Of a DNA stretch of 64,000 nucleotides, positions 31,508 through 57,652 are shown one piece after another. The notes under the pieces were generated by a model. That model was not told where the DNA came from and searched no databases. It saw only the letters and a list, made by a program, of their open reading frames with translations. The stretch spans positions 25,135,464 to 25,199,463 of the forward strand of contig OZ020490.1 in assembly GCA_963971405.1 (NCBI GenBank), written 5' to 3'. The stretch is from Psococerastis gibbosa (taxonomy: Eukaryota; Arthropoda; Insecta; Psocodea; Psocidae). The stretch's first letter is position 1. Each line of letters starts with the position of its first letter. The position numbers and the translations under genes were made by a program.

Positions 31508-32451
31508 TCATCCAGGTAGCCTGGTTTCACCACTATCGGCAATATTTAGGTTATGGTTAGGCGCCATATCTATTTTATTGTCGTTTCTTCGAACGCACAC
31601 TAATTGCTGTGTCTTACGACAAACACGACGTAAATGCCTGCGCAAGTAAGAGGTACCCGGATAAGATTTCCCGCAATTCTCACACTCGACCCTAGCCTCT
31701 TCATGGTCTAAAAGGTGTACCCTTAACTTGGAGCGCTGCGAAAAACGTCGTGTACATTTATGACAGTCAAATTTTTTAATACCCGCATGAAACTGCAAAT
31801 GTTTGTTCAAATCACTCCTATCATAAAATCTTTTGTCACACTGGTTACAACCAAAAGGTTTTTGCTCTGCATGCCTGCGAAGATGCCTTTTAAGGTTGCT
31901 ACTATCTCCAAAAGCCCTAGAACATGTCTGACAAACAAAGCGCTTCTCTCCTGTGTGTGTTACTATGTGCTTCTTCAAATTCGACACACTCCGAAATAAT
32001 TTAAAGCAAGTCTCACACTTGTGCGATGGTGGATTTACTATTACTTTTTTAGTACGAGGTATATGATTAGTATTATGATTAGTCTGGATATGTTCCTTCC
32101 AAGACCCTCTATGGAAAAATTTCTTCGGGCAAGCATAGCATGCAAAAGGTTTGATGCCTGTATGTATTTTTGCGTGGCTAACTAAATTACCTCTACATGT
32201 AAAGGTTTTCGAGCAGGTGTCGCACTTAAAGGGTTGCTCGCCCGTGTGAGTTCTATGATGTTTTATTAGTGAAACCTTGTGCTTAAAGCATTTTGTACAA
32301 ATTTCACATGTGAATCTTAGGAAAGGTTCATTGTCTTTACTTTTTGATGAGCGGTAGTAATCGAAGATTTCAGTTGAGTTGTCTTGTTCTTGTTTTGTAC
32401 AGTTGGTACCGGCAGCCCCATCTTCATCAAGAACTGATTCAGCTGCGATTT
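31508..32451 (-). CDS. Zinc-finger gene exon 3 (eight fingers)
   Basis: Acceptor ccttttttcctcag on the minus strand, stop at 31510-31508. It starts EIAAESVLDEDGAAGTNCTK, then an Asp/Glu/Ser spacer, then the eight fingers at 28-30 residue spacing. Finger 3 has an enlarged His spacing followed by an insert of about 20 residues (NHIPRTKKVIVNPPSHK) before finger 4. Confidence 0.9.
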
Positions 32452-35400
32452 CTGAGGAAAAAGGAAATTTCTGCTACAACAATGAGGTTCTGTAGGGACA
32501 GTTTTGGTCACTAGGTTCGCTGACGACAAACCAATATCCATATTATTCTCCATGATTTATAGAAAAATATCACTTTAAAATAATACATGAATAAAATAAT
32601 TTTAAAATATTATTGAGGCTTATGGAAAAATCAACGCAATCATTGCAACTGGTGCTGCCATCTACAAAATGACGTCACAAATGAACCTCATAATGAATAT
32701 ATTAAAACATATTCGAATCTAACAACATCGACTCTAATATAAGAGAAAATCTGTTTGGAGCACAGCCTGCAATCGAAAGAACCGGTCTGAGTTTACTCGA
32801 AGATGCTTACCAATTTATCAATTAGTAGAGAGAGAAAATGATAATTAATTTCATGGTAAATAATTTTCCTAAGGTTAAATTTCGGATATCTCGGAGGGGG
32901 GGGGGGGTCGTCCACATAAGTTCTAGATAGGTCAGACCAACACATTACCACACAGCAATAATGGCAGGGCACGCAATGCATTTGAGCGTGAATTTGCTTT
33001 CATTTTTTCAAAACATTTTTTTTCCACAAAACCAAATAGCTTCTTGGGAAAGCAAACTGTCCGGTTTCGTTACACAATTTAACACCTAAAACATGCCTGA
33101 AGTTAGAAATCATCGATAGAAAGGTTTCGCAGAAAAATGTTTTTTTTTTAGTATTTTTCATTAAAATTTAGTTATTTTTCTTTTTTTACCTCCAGAAGCA
33201 AACTATCAAGGGGCAAGCGACCCCCCGCATTTTATCAACATAAACAACGACTACAATATATGTGAATTTAAAAGAAATAGTTCGAGCCGTTTTTTAGATA
33301 TAATTTTTTTAGAAGTTTTTTTGGAATTTTTTGAAAATAAATCCCCCCGAAATAATAAAAAATAAAAAAAATGGTCCCGAGGCATGATTTTTTTAAACCT
33401 ACCTGCCAAATTTCATCCAAATCCATGGTGTAGTTTGCCCGGAAATCAATGAACAGACAGACAGACAAGACATTTCGTAAAAACCACTTTTTTGGGTTCC
33501 TAGGACCTAAAAACGTGTAAAAACGTTGAAATCTCGGAATCGAAAATTTTGACCATCACAAAGCTTTCCTTATACTACGTATAAATTGGAAAGCAATAAG
33601 CAGACTGGCATCCCTATGCTTATCCATAGGCTGCAATATTTCAGAGCTTTGATTTTTTTCAATGAAATGACAGGATCGAAGTTACAAATTTATTTGCGTC
33701 CCGCGTTTCGCATTTTGGCCACTTGGTAGCGCTTGGGTGTTTCCCGCACTAACTTAAAAATTGAAATGTAGTAGTCAATATCAATTTAATATGTCATTTC
33801 ATATTACTCAATCCATAATGACCCAAATTTTTATTCTATGGTTTGGAGCATATTCCTTTATAGCAGCAAGACATATATGATGCCTTTGCGGAAAAGGCCC
33901 AGGACAGAGGTGAATGGAGAAGATGGAATGATTTGATGCAACGTAAGAGATTATAAAATTCAGAAGGCGTATAAGAAAGAACGCCTAAATAGACGCAATG
34001 CTCAACGGAGAAGACATAGTTTCTTACGTTTCCCTTACCATCGTTGTCTTTCAATTCTTCCTTAATTTCACACTTAATGATATCAACGCGTACAACTTCT
34101 CCATCGGTTTCCATACACTTCACGCTGATTATTTCCTTAGAGTCATCATTCAAATCTGTAAAAAAAAAATAGATTAGGTCAATCATAGATATGATTTAAA
34201 ATCGGTAACTTATTATCTAGGATGTTTCTTTTTTGGTGTGAGTATTAGTGAGTAACATCCTGTTCTATACACATATAAATTAAGGCCTTCTGACATATGG
34301 CACTCTGTAGGGGGTAAGATCGTGTTAGATAAGATATGTGTACTTGCTATTTTTACAAAAGTGTAGTGCAGTGATATACCCATTCCATACCCCTATCGGC
34401 GTAAGGCGTACGCGGAGTACTAACTAATCAATCAATAATGTATTTGCCCATTTTTGTTACATCTTATCATAATAATAATTATAAAAATCCCTTTCGGCTC
34501 TGGCCGATAAGGTGTAGGGAGATTCCGCAGACCCTGCCTTTCCTCGACGCTACCTACAAGGGCGGATTTTGCCTCCAATTTAGGGGCGGGGGGGTTCAGC
34601 GGGCAGGTTCAGTGGATTATAACATTAAAAAACATTATTATTTTTAATTCGCACTGTAAACCCATTGTTATCTAGTGTAAGTTCATTTTTTTTTTTGGGG
34701 GGGGGTGGTCCGAACCCTCCGACCCCCCCTTAAATTCGCCCCTGGCTACCTACGCTATGTATGTAATAAAAAATACATCATTATTTCCCCGACTACAACA
34801 TGAACACTCTTGTGTTAAAAATAATTACGACTATGAACTTTTTCTTATTAAATTATTTTTACTTTGACTGGACGTCATCTCGAAATCGTTGATTTGTCGT
34901 AAAATGTGTAGATAACCGTTATCGCAGATAATAATACGGGCTTTCAGTCAAATTTTAATTCATTCCTCTGCGACCAATATTAACTGAGATATGAATTATA
35001 AAAGGTTTCAATCGGCCGCCATCTTGTAACTAAATAGTGGATCTAGCTGGTTAACCAACTCGATCAAGACATTTGTATGATCAATTTTTGTGCCAAGTTT
35101 CATCAAAATCTGATAATATTTACGGAAGTGTTTCCTAAAATCGATATGTTGTACATACATATATATATATATATATACATAACATTTTGAACGGAGGGTG
35201 GTTTTAGGCTCAGGGGATCATGAAAAGACAAGTTGTGAAGAAATTTTCCGAAAGTCGAACATTGGTCGCCATCTCAATAGGTAGATGAATCTCCCTAAAA
35301 AACATTGAGCGCAGCCATCTTGGGTCCTAATATATTAATGTAGGTAGTCAATAGCTTTACAGTTCATTCAGATTGTACAATGTGTGCATATTCTATAATA

Positions 35401-36027
35401 GCCTCAATCCAGTTGTTGAGTTATGAACTAGGTACCAACTAGGAGCACGGCCGCACCATCAGCAAGGAGTGCTGATGTTCATAGGTGTCGCCGTAACAAG
35501 TCTTGATCCTCCGGATACATGCTTATTTGTTGCCATTAACAGTGAGAAAATCGGATACTACATGTTTCAGAGAATATATGAAAGGCAGGCTTATCGACAC
35601 ACACCTATACAGCCTGGTTGAGTTCGACCCCAGGAACTGGACTATGCAAGTGCACCCACCCCTTATTGTACGATATCCCTTAGGGTGGCTACTTTTAATA
35701 ATCCAATTTGTAATACTGTTAATGTTGCGACAGGGAAAAAGCCTTGCGATAGATACCTACGTCTAACAGTAATTTTATAATTCACGATAACTTTGTTTGG
35801 GACCTGCCCTACATATGGCTGGCTTGTTAACCCGTAATTTCTCATATTTATAGTATAAGAGGCGATTAGGCAAATATTTTCAGGCGACACTCTCCTGAGT
35901 CTCCAAAGACTCTATCTGCCGAACCGAAAGGTTTGACCGTTTATGAAATCTAGAACTCTATTTTTTATTAGGTAATCCAAAGCGAAAGCCTTACAGTAAT
36001 TTTTAAAATCTCACCTGTTTTCTCCAT
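31508..36027 (-). CDS. C2H2 zinc-finger protein, three coding exons
   Basis: Minus-strand exons 36027-36015, 34155-34039 and 32451-31508 join in phase (1074 bases, 357 residues). The start chosen is the ATG at 36027 (MEKT...). The same frame stays open upstream for about 24 codons (EVTTDKLYLLASCLDLLD) to a TAG that doubles as a splice acceptor, so a longer N-terminus from an unseen exon is possible. Exon 2 encodes an acidic linker with the arthropod-style stretch VDIIKCEIKEELKD. Exon 3 carries eight consecutive zinc fingers: seven C2H2 (CEICTKCF..., CDTCSKTF..., CYACPKKF..., CETCFKLF..., CQTCSRAF..., CNQCDKRF..., CHKCTRRF...) and a last C2HC finger (CENCGKSY...), then a short tail. THTGE linkers support a sequence-specific DNA-binding transcription factor. 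Target unknown. Confidence 0.88.
32555..32700 (-). repeat. Repeat fragment upstream of zinc-finger exon 3
   Basis: Minus strand TGTGACGTCATTTTGTAGAT, then ATGGAGAATAATATGG at 32553, homologous to 12595-12750. From that ATG seven codons lead to GATATTG|gtttgt, in the right phase to splice to exon 3, giving a possible alternative start (MENNMDI-EIAAES). Confidence 0.5.
32778..33598. repeat. Single 820-bp copy of the palindrome arm
   Basis: Matches 6653-7478 along its length (starts near GTTTACTCGAAGATGC, ends CGTATAAATTGGAAAGC), including the G run. Lies in the zinc-finger intron upstream of exon 3. Confidence 0.8.
33600..34030. other. Zinc-finger intron, nothing recognised
   Basis: No repeat match or exon seen; the open frame here is read-through from exon 2 into the intron. 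Confidence 0.5.
34039..34155 (-). CDS. Zinc-finger gene exon 2 (acidic linker)
   Basis: Acceptor tttttttttacag, donor gtaagg, phase 1 at both ends. It encodes DLNDDSKEIISVKCMETDGE and the VDIIKCEIKEELKDND segment that commonly precedes finger arrays in arthropod C2H2 factors. Confidence 0.8.
34490..35300. repeat. Second copy of the same dispersed repeat
   Basis: CTTTCGGCTCTGGCCGATAA start, ATCGGCCGCCATCTTGTAAC core, TA-dinucleotide run at 35158-35177. Near zinc-finger exon 2. Confidence 0.7.
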
Positions 36028-36515
36028 ATCCAGTAAGTCAAGGCAGCTAGCGAGCAGGTATAATTTATCTGTTGTCACTTCTGAATTGATTTCCAACTAC
36101 AGCGAATTGAGGCGAAAAAAAGTAAAAACTAAACGAATAAATTATATTTCTGATGTATTGTTGGCGTTGTTGACATATTTATATTTTAGAATTTTAGATT
36201 AGATTTTTTAAAACAGTTTAGCCAACATCACTGGTGTAATTTAATGTTGGCAATTGGCAACTCTGTTGATCAGGCATCAGCTGATGCTGATAATCTGTTG
36301 TGAGTGTTGTCAATAATTTTAGTTTTAAATCATTGATCTTTAAATATTTTAAATTTACTAAGAAATTTACTATATTTAGTAAATATCCGTGTTAATTTGC
36401 CAAGTCTACTTTCACAAGTAGAAAACATTAGCAGTGTCACAAATTGCAAATAAAAGTAGCCACCCTAAAGGGTATCTTACAATAAGGGGTGGGTGCACTC
36501 ACATAGTCCAGTATA
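35638..36515. repeat. 60-80 bp inverted repeats flanking the zinc-finger 5' exon
   Basis: Left arm 35638-35720 (GTGCACCCACCCCTTATTGT, AGGGTGGCTACTTTTA) and right arm 36450-36515 in opposite orientation. The first zinc-finger exon lies between them. Confidence 0.65.
36015..36099 (-). CDS. Zinc-finger gene first recognised exon
   Basis: Donor gtgag at 36014-36010. From the ATG at 36027 only MEKT plus one base is coding. The upstream open stretch to 36099 looks coding (leucine-rich helix) and begins right after ctgtag, a possible acceptor, so part or all may belong to a longer isoform. Confidence 0.55.
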
Positions 36516-36596
36516 AGTCTAATTCTATTGTTAACTTTTTACTTTCTATGATTTTAATTACTCTTTGATTAATTACTTCATGACAGTTTTAAAAAA
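36100..36596. promoter_or_regulatory. Putative bidirectional promoter region
   Basis: About 0.5 kb of AT-rich DNA separates the divergent zinc-finger (minus) and poly-lysine (plus) genes. It contains one arm (about 36450-36515) of an inverted repeat whose other arm is at 35638-35720, so transposon sequence lies inside or beside the promoter. I see no clear TATA box or CpG island. Confidence 0.35.
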
Positions 36597-38477
36597 ATGA
36601 ATAATTTATCAAATTTCCCAACCAAAGAAAATGAGGAATGTGAAAAGTGCTCAAAAGAGTTGATTGGAAGATTGTTACCGCTACTGGGAAAGAAAGTGGA
36701 CAATACGGATAAATTGAGTCGTCATAGTTCGACGAAAGAAGAGAAAAGCTCGAAGGAGATTCTATGCTCATTTGATAAGTCCTCTGCAGTTCCTGGTAAG
36801 TTGTTACCATTAATACAGTTACTCTGGGCAATGTTTCTAACAATATTGAGCCAACTCTAGACAAATGGACTGTCCAGTACCGTAGTAGACATGTCTTCGT
36901 TAAGTCATAGCCAGGCTTACTTCTTAATATATGGCTTATAACTCAGGTGATGCCGGCGATGGGCAACCAGCGAGGATGACTAGCCTGGCATTAAGCGAAT
37001 GAACCTGGTTAAGAGGGTCATGTATGTGCTTATTCTCTCGTCGTACCGCACTCCTGAGAAACTGCAAGGAGTGGAACTTTATGCCGAGGTAATAGTAATG
37101 TCATGTCCATAAAAGAACAGCATGGTAGTTAAAGTAAGAAGCACGTGTGCGCAAAACACCATAATTAATGCACATGCGTTGTGTTTATGCCAGGTTGATT
37201 GATTGATTGCCACGCAAGGATGCATGGGAAACAATTAAACGTCTGGTCGGTCAGGCATCGTTCTGTCCAGCATGTGTAAATACATTGCATTCATTGGCTT
37301 GTTGCAGGTCGAACTATTTCGGTTTTCAACAAATTAAGCTATCTTCATGTTAACATTTTAATTTTTTCCGCCTCCCTTTTCCTCTTCCTGGCGGCGATGT
37401 TTGGACCAGCTCCTGATTCACCCTGTGGCTTAAACAGCGCGTAAGTATTGTAAATTTGAATCGGTTTAAATTAAAAGGCCATTATATATTTATGCAGTAT
37501 ATACGCGTATACATATACCCCTCCACAGTCAGTTCATTTTTAATATGTTTACATCGGGTGATAATAAACCAACATGGCGGAGTTAGGGCTATATAGAACT
37601 CTATAGAACAAGGATGACCCAACACTTGCATTACACATCCTCTGGAGCATCGAAAAAACGTGTGACAAGTGTCATATGCACTAAGACTAGATGAAACTGA
37701 ATTCTTTTCGCCTAAATCCCTATACTTATATATTATATACTAGATATAACTTATACTCCATGTATACGACTTTGCCTTAATGTAAGTGCTATCGATGGTT
37801 CAATATATATAATCTATCTATCTAAATACTAACGTAGCCTATAAAATTTCAGAACCATTACCATTGGACAATGCATGAAAGCTCTAGACAGAACTGAAAA
37901 CTGTGCGCTTCAAACGGAGATTGGAAAAGATTTATTAAGCCTTGACTCGAGGGAAGTTTTCCTTCAGACAATCGGATTGGAGACACCCCGCAAAAAGAAG
38001 AAGAAAAAGAAACGTAAGAAGAAGAAAAGTGAAAATAGCAGTGCTGTTGAAATTGTCGACAGTGACAATATGGTCAGCAGTGAACTAAGACTGTATGAAA
38101 TATTAAATGAGAAGGACAAGAACACAGAATTGGTTAGTGAGACAGTAAATGAGTTAGCTAGTTATCCTAGAGAAGATGAGAAGGTAGAGCAGCCAGCAGT
38201 TAATATTGAAGTGAAAACTCCAAAGAAAAAGAAGAAAAAGCGGAAAAAGAAGAAAAAATCCGGTGTCGATAGTGTTGCTACAGCGGTTCAGCAGTTAGCA
38301 TTACTTGAAGATGTTAAAGCAGTTGAATCAAAGAAGTTTTGCATGGCAGGTGCAGCCCAGGATGATTTGATTTATAGGCGATATAGTTATAATTATGAGC
38401 CGGCGAGTATTGAAAACCCAGTCAGTCCTGAGAAAGAAGATGTCTGCGATTGTGCAAAGCATTGCAAATGTAGATGA
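36597..38477 (+). CDS. Poly-lysine nuclear-type protein with micro-exon
   Basis: Exons 36597-36795, 37410-37440 (31 bp) and 37853-38477 join in phase to 285 codons (284 residues). The N-terminus is MNNLSNFPTKENEECEKCSK followed by a short hydrophobic helix (ELIGRLLPLLG). The micro-exon encodes PDSPCGLNS and is required, because joining exon 1 straight to exon 3 hits a stop after eight codons. Exon 3 has two near-identical basic blocks (TPRKKKKKKKRKKKK and KTPKKKKKKRKKKKK) about 70 residues apart, each a strong nuclear or nucleolar localisation signal, and ends with a Cys/His cluster (DVCDCAKHCKCR). It is transcribed divergently from the zinc-finger gene about 0.5 kb away. Family not recognised; poly-Lys blocks suggest RNA or nucleolar association. 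Confidence 0.7.
37410..37440 (+). CDS. 31-bp micro-exon of the poly-lysine gene
   Basis: It is bounded by ggaccag and gtaagt. With phase 1 in and phase 2 out it restores the frame between the flanking exons (A-PDSPCGLNS-A). It is far too short to be found by simple ORF search. Confidence 0.65.
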
Positions 38478-38763
38478 TGTTGTGACTGCAGCGCTATTTA
38501 CAAAAGAAAACTTGGAAAAAAGAAATAAGAGGTAGTCGATCTTAGCCTGGATCCTGCTAAAAATCGGTTGGTTTTTATTTATTTAATTTAATAAGCAAGT
38601 TATAAATATTTGTTATATATTCAAGTAGTAGAGGAGTATTTCATAAACCATATTAGAACGGGTGACTGTGGTGCTGTTCAGGATACTACCTGCTTGTCTC
38701 ATAGTGAGATTCTCCAAAGTGACTTCGTGGAACTTCATCATACTTAAAATTGTAGAAAGAATG

Positions 38764-39014
38764 AGACGCAACTGATCCACAATAAAATATATTAACAGTG
38801 ACCGGTTTCGGTAAGATACCATCATCAGACATAAACCAACAAATGAAACCCGCCATTATATACGTACCAAGTGGGGTGGGGGATACAATATTAATTGGTA
38901 GGAAGTGGGTGTGGTTGGGAACATAACATTGGCATGTATTGCATGCATGCATGATAGTATCTTACCGAAACTGGTCACTGTTAATATATTTTATTGTGTA
39001 TCAGTTGCGTCTAT
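38764..39014. repeat. Inverted repeat with GACCGGTTTCGG module
   Basis: Arms 38764-38822 and 38948-39014 are inverted (ACAGTGACCGGTTTCGGTAA). A similar module pair is at 18895-19000 (GATCCACAGTAAAATACTTT). Lies between the poly-lysine gene and the LINE. Confidence 0.6.
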
Positions 39015-39119
39015 AGTACAGAGAAAACAGTGTGTCAAGTGTTTTCGTTATCTACAAAACCAAAATAAATATGCCTATACTACAAAGGTACCCGTTTAGA
39101 AGAGAAAAGTATCACGAGA

Positions 39120-40774
39120 TACCTAGGAGTTGTAATGGACTCAAAACTGACGTGGAAAAACCAAATAAATGAGGCTGCCACAAAAGGAAAGAATCGATCC
39201 AGACTTCTCAAGCGACTTACGGGGACAAAATGGGGTTGCACGCAGGACGTACTAAGCACCACATATAAATGCTACGTTCGGCCAGTTTTCGAGTATGGAG
39301 GGGAAGCTATAAGCACGGCAAGTTCAAACCAACTTGCCAAGCTGGATGCAGCACAAAACGCAGCCCTCCGCGTTATCACAGGCGCGGTAAAGCCAACTCC
39401 AATTGCAGCAATGGAGATACACTCTGACATCGAACCTTTGAACATACGAAGAGACAAAACGCTATTGAAGACCTGGGAGAGGATGAAGCGCACCAGACCT
39501 ACCCTCTGGAATTCCTATAAACCAGCATCGGAACGTCTAGTCACTCAAAAAGGGCCGGTTTGCAGAGCGAAGGAGTTAGGCGCCCATTCCACCGACCGGC
39601 TAGGGCTATTTACAAAAACGGTGACGTGGTAGCAGACATTCAAGACTTAGGTGGCGTTTTCACCGACCTCGCATTGCAGAATGCAAATGACATTGACGGA
39701 AATTAGAATTTTTCTTTTTATAGAAATCTATTAAAATGTTTGTACTTAACATATCCCATGACGCCATTTTTTAATTTTAGTTTGTTTGTTTGTGATTTTA
39801 CTGTATGATCATTGATCAATTTTAAGTATGGCATAGGGGAAAATAACCATTTCCGTCAGTATGTCAGTAAGCCATAAGTCCTATCAATGGCTCCCAACAA
39901 AATGCCTGAAACTCTACGACCACGATATAACTAAAAAACAGTCGCTCCCGGACCATCTAAGAAAAGCAGCATATGAGACATTGCACCGGTGTTATCCAGA
40001 GAGGGAATGGCTTCACATCTACACAGATGACTCATGCATACCGGGTGACGGAAGAACTGGAGCTGGTTACTACAGCCGCCTATTCGAGGGTTACAGCGCA
40101 GTAGGATCCCCACTAAGCAACTTCGACGGAGAGATAGCCGCCGTTGAAGGTTACTGCAGTACCCACATTGCAGAAAGGCAGTACTTCTAGTTGACTCACA
40201 AGCCGCTATCATAGCACTCACAAAAAACAGCTACACAGAGTGTACTTCCACATTAAAGTGCAGGCAGCTACTGAACCAACTCATAGAGCAAGGTCGGGAG
40301 TTGGTGATGCAGTGGATTCCGAGTTACGTCGACATACTCGGAAATGAAAAGGCGGACTTCTTGGCAAAGATGGGCACACAACTACCCCAGCCTAGCAAAG
40401 CAACACCCCTCACGGCTGTGAGAAACCTCATAGACATATCAGTACGGAGGACAAACCAGGATAGACTGCGACTAGCCTCAAGTGGAAAACAATGGAGCAC
40501 AGTGTTAAACAAACTCGTAAAGAAGAACCTACCACGGCCCACTTCAGTAGCAGTCTTCAGAACAACAACCGGGCACGATCTTTTGGCATCCCACCTTCAC
40601 CGAATTGGAATATTGAGGTCACCCGACTGCGTCCTGTGCGGGAGTACCCCTATGGTCGCCAGCCGCCTCATGGACTGCCCGATGCTTGATGATGAAAGAA
40701 ACGATCACACGGCACATCTATACTGGTCAGCGCGGCGCCTGATGGCAGAAGTGCCAAGGGTGGGCGTTGGCTAG
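39120..40774 (+). mobile_element. LINE copy: RT tail and RNase H domain, broken
   Basis: The first part has the thumb/C-terminal RT pattern (LTWKNQI, FEYGGEAISTAS, LDAAQNAALRVITGA). After a MITE insertion (39579-39858) it resumes with RNase H motifs (YTDDS, LSNFDGEIAAV, DSQAAI after a frameshift near 40190, WIPSYVDILGNEKADFLA), then a C-terminal Cys/His cluster (DCVLCGSTP... MDCPML). Jockey/I-type non-LTR elements show this order. Frameshift, insertion and missing N-terminal half make it dead. Confidence 0.8.
39579..39858. mobile_element. Truncated fold-back MITE splitting a LINE
   Basis: The left arm and centre of the 380-bp group begin after TTA in the LINE reverse-transcriptase frame. The right arm is missing, and LINE sequence resumes near 39860. 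Confidence 0.75.
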
Positions 40775-40893
40775 TAAGTAGTTGCGTCTCGTTCTTTCTA
40801 CAATTTTAAACCTGCTAGTCTGTCCACTACTGCCATCTGGTCCCTGCACGATTGATGATCTACATGAAGAAAATAACGAAGCCGTCCAAGCTG

Positions 40894-41246
40894 CAGCCCG
40901 ACCATGGTGATTTGGGATTATTATAATACCGGGGTCGACTCAATTGTTTTTAACAAATGAGTGCAAAATGCGCGGGAAATTCAAATTGACAAATTAATAT
41001 TTTTGGTGAGTTTTCAATTTTTTCTCCCTTAGATGTTGACATATTAATTAAAATTCTTATTATATTGTATTTCAAAATCCTACCTGTACATTTTAATGTT
41101 TATTAGTATTTCCTTCCACTATTAAAACAATGCAACCATTCTCTTGTAATAATTTATTAATTTGAATTTAACACCTTCCCGTGACATTTTACTACTGCGA
41201 TATTAAAAAAATAATCCCCGGTATTATAATATTCCCAAAAGGGCTG
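40894..41246. mobile_element. 353-bp MITE with CTG duplication
   Basis: Ends CAGCCCGACCATGGTGATTT and GGGCTG with CTG on both sides. The interior includes AAATGCGCGGGAAATTCAAA. Longer subfamily of the CWG group. Confidence 0.75.
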
Positions 41247-41589
41247 CTGCTCAATTTAGGACATTGATTAATTAATGTATTTACCTGGGCACGCGAAGTA
41301 AGTGCCATAATAGGCCTATAAGGTATTTTTAATTCTTATGCTTTTTTAATGAATGCAATAATTTGGCAAATTCTATCGCCTATCAGTTTCACTGAAAAAT
41401 AATTGCATAAAAACTAAAAAAAATCCTTATTGTACTATATATGGAATAGTCTTCTATTGCTAATAATGAGATTTGTAAGAAGACTAATCATTTAGCCACA
41501 ACACAATTTTGATGTTACGTACTGATACACTGTGCAACGAATAAAACTACTAATTATTTTTCATATGAATAATACTTACTTCTTAGTAC

Positions 41590-41925
41590 AGGGCTTCCAG
41601 CTCAGGTGATGCCGACTGCCTGATTTCTCAGAAATGCCCTTGACGCTAGTGCCCAAATGTTCGGCGTGCACAGGATCTTTTGATGTGCGCCCTCCTTTTG
41701 TCCAACCTGATCCCGTAGTTTGTCCCGTAGCGTGCATGGGGCCGAGCACTGCAGGAGTATGTGTTCTAGTGTTTCATTAGCTAGACCGCATGCACGGCAT
41801 ACTGGAGATTCGATTAGATGAAAACGGTGTAGGTATTCGTTGGTAGTAATGTGGCTTGTTCTTGCTCTAGCAGCAAAGGATGCAACGCTTCTGCTTATCC
41901 CGCGATACTGTACTGCTGAAGCCGG
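41590..41925 (-). mobile_element. LINE 3' coding tail with CCHC-like cluster
   Basis: Minus strand: FAARARTSHITTNEYLHRFH, then CRACGLANETLEHILLQC, then DKLRDQVGQ and stop. The Cys/His cluster matches the end of RNase-H-type LINE ORF2 proteins, opposite in orientation to the copy at 39-40.8 kb. Confidence 0.65.
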
Positions 41926-42658
41926 CTATATTAATAATTGTTAGTTTTGATTTTCTTAGCTAAATCGTCTACAGTAAAAGCGTCCTCCCATACTGGACAT
42001 AATTACATTTTTCTATAGAGTTTAAACGACAGTCAGAACTTAATAGGATAACTTAGTATAACGATTGATCGTAACCCAATCATGCAGCAATTTTAAATAT
42101 TCTCGGGGCAATTTCTAAAAATATTTTTGTCATTTTATTGGCTTTAATGAAACTAAAGGGGTGGTTTGAAACAAAATAAGTACGAATACAATTTTTTGTT
42201 AACCAATGCATATTATATTGGAATTATTATAAAGTTAACAAAAGATATTATAATTTAAATTAAGTTAAAGAAGCAGTATGATTTTCTTTGGGTCTTTCAA
42301 ACAATTCCTTTTAAAAACTTGTAGTCAAGTATTATTTTTACCCGAAGGCCATATATATGTAAATCAGCAACAGCTAAATTATAAGCATCGGGGTTTCATA
42401 GTAAATTCTGTGCAACTAATTGGTAAGAGGAACATTTAACTACGTAGGTTGGAACAACCTTGATTGCAGAGCATTTAAATTAATAAATTGGTGGGGTTTT
42501 TATTGTTACTTAGCCTATTAAGGAGCGAACAGTCTAATCAATCTTGCTCGGCACGTGATAACTAAACCTGTTGGCTGCTGAGACATAACTGCCATAGGTA
42601 AAACATAGAAAAAAAGAACTGCAACAATTTTTGAAAGACGCCAGCATAAATAAGTCTC

Positions 42659-57413
<14,755 letters not shown>

Positions 57414-57568
57414 TTAAGAAAATTGCATACATACATCAAAATCAATATAAGAAAATGTCTACTTAAGAGCAAATCGGAGGCAGGGATGGATTTGGGGGGG
57501 GGGGGGGTTGTTATGGGGCAAAATAAGAAAAACATATGTAGTATCGAATAAATCAGAGCGTAATAAAT

Positions 57569-57652
57569 TAACTTAGTTACCTGGTAAGGAGCTCCTATTT
57601 TTTTGGGGGGGGGGGCAAAAAATTAGGAGCTCCTTACCAGGTAACTAAGTTA
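57569..57652. repeat. Hairpin with 34-bp arms and a G-run loop
   Basis: ACTTAGTTACCTGGTAAGGA on the left pairs with TCCTTACCAGGTAACTAAGT on the right, with a G run in between. It lies 160 bp upstream of alpha-tubulin exon 2. Confidence 0.8.

Noticed and set aside
37981-38260. Poly-lysine frame as low-complexity noise
   Set aside because: Kept as a gene instead: splice sites, phase and two separate K blocks with ordinary sequence between them support coding.
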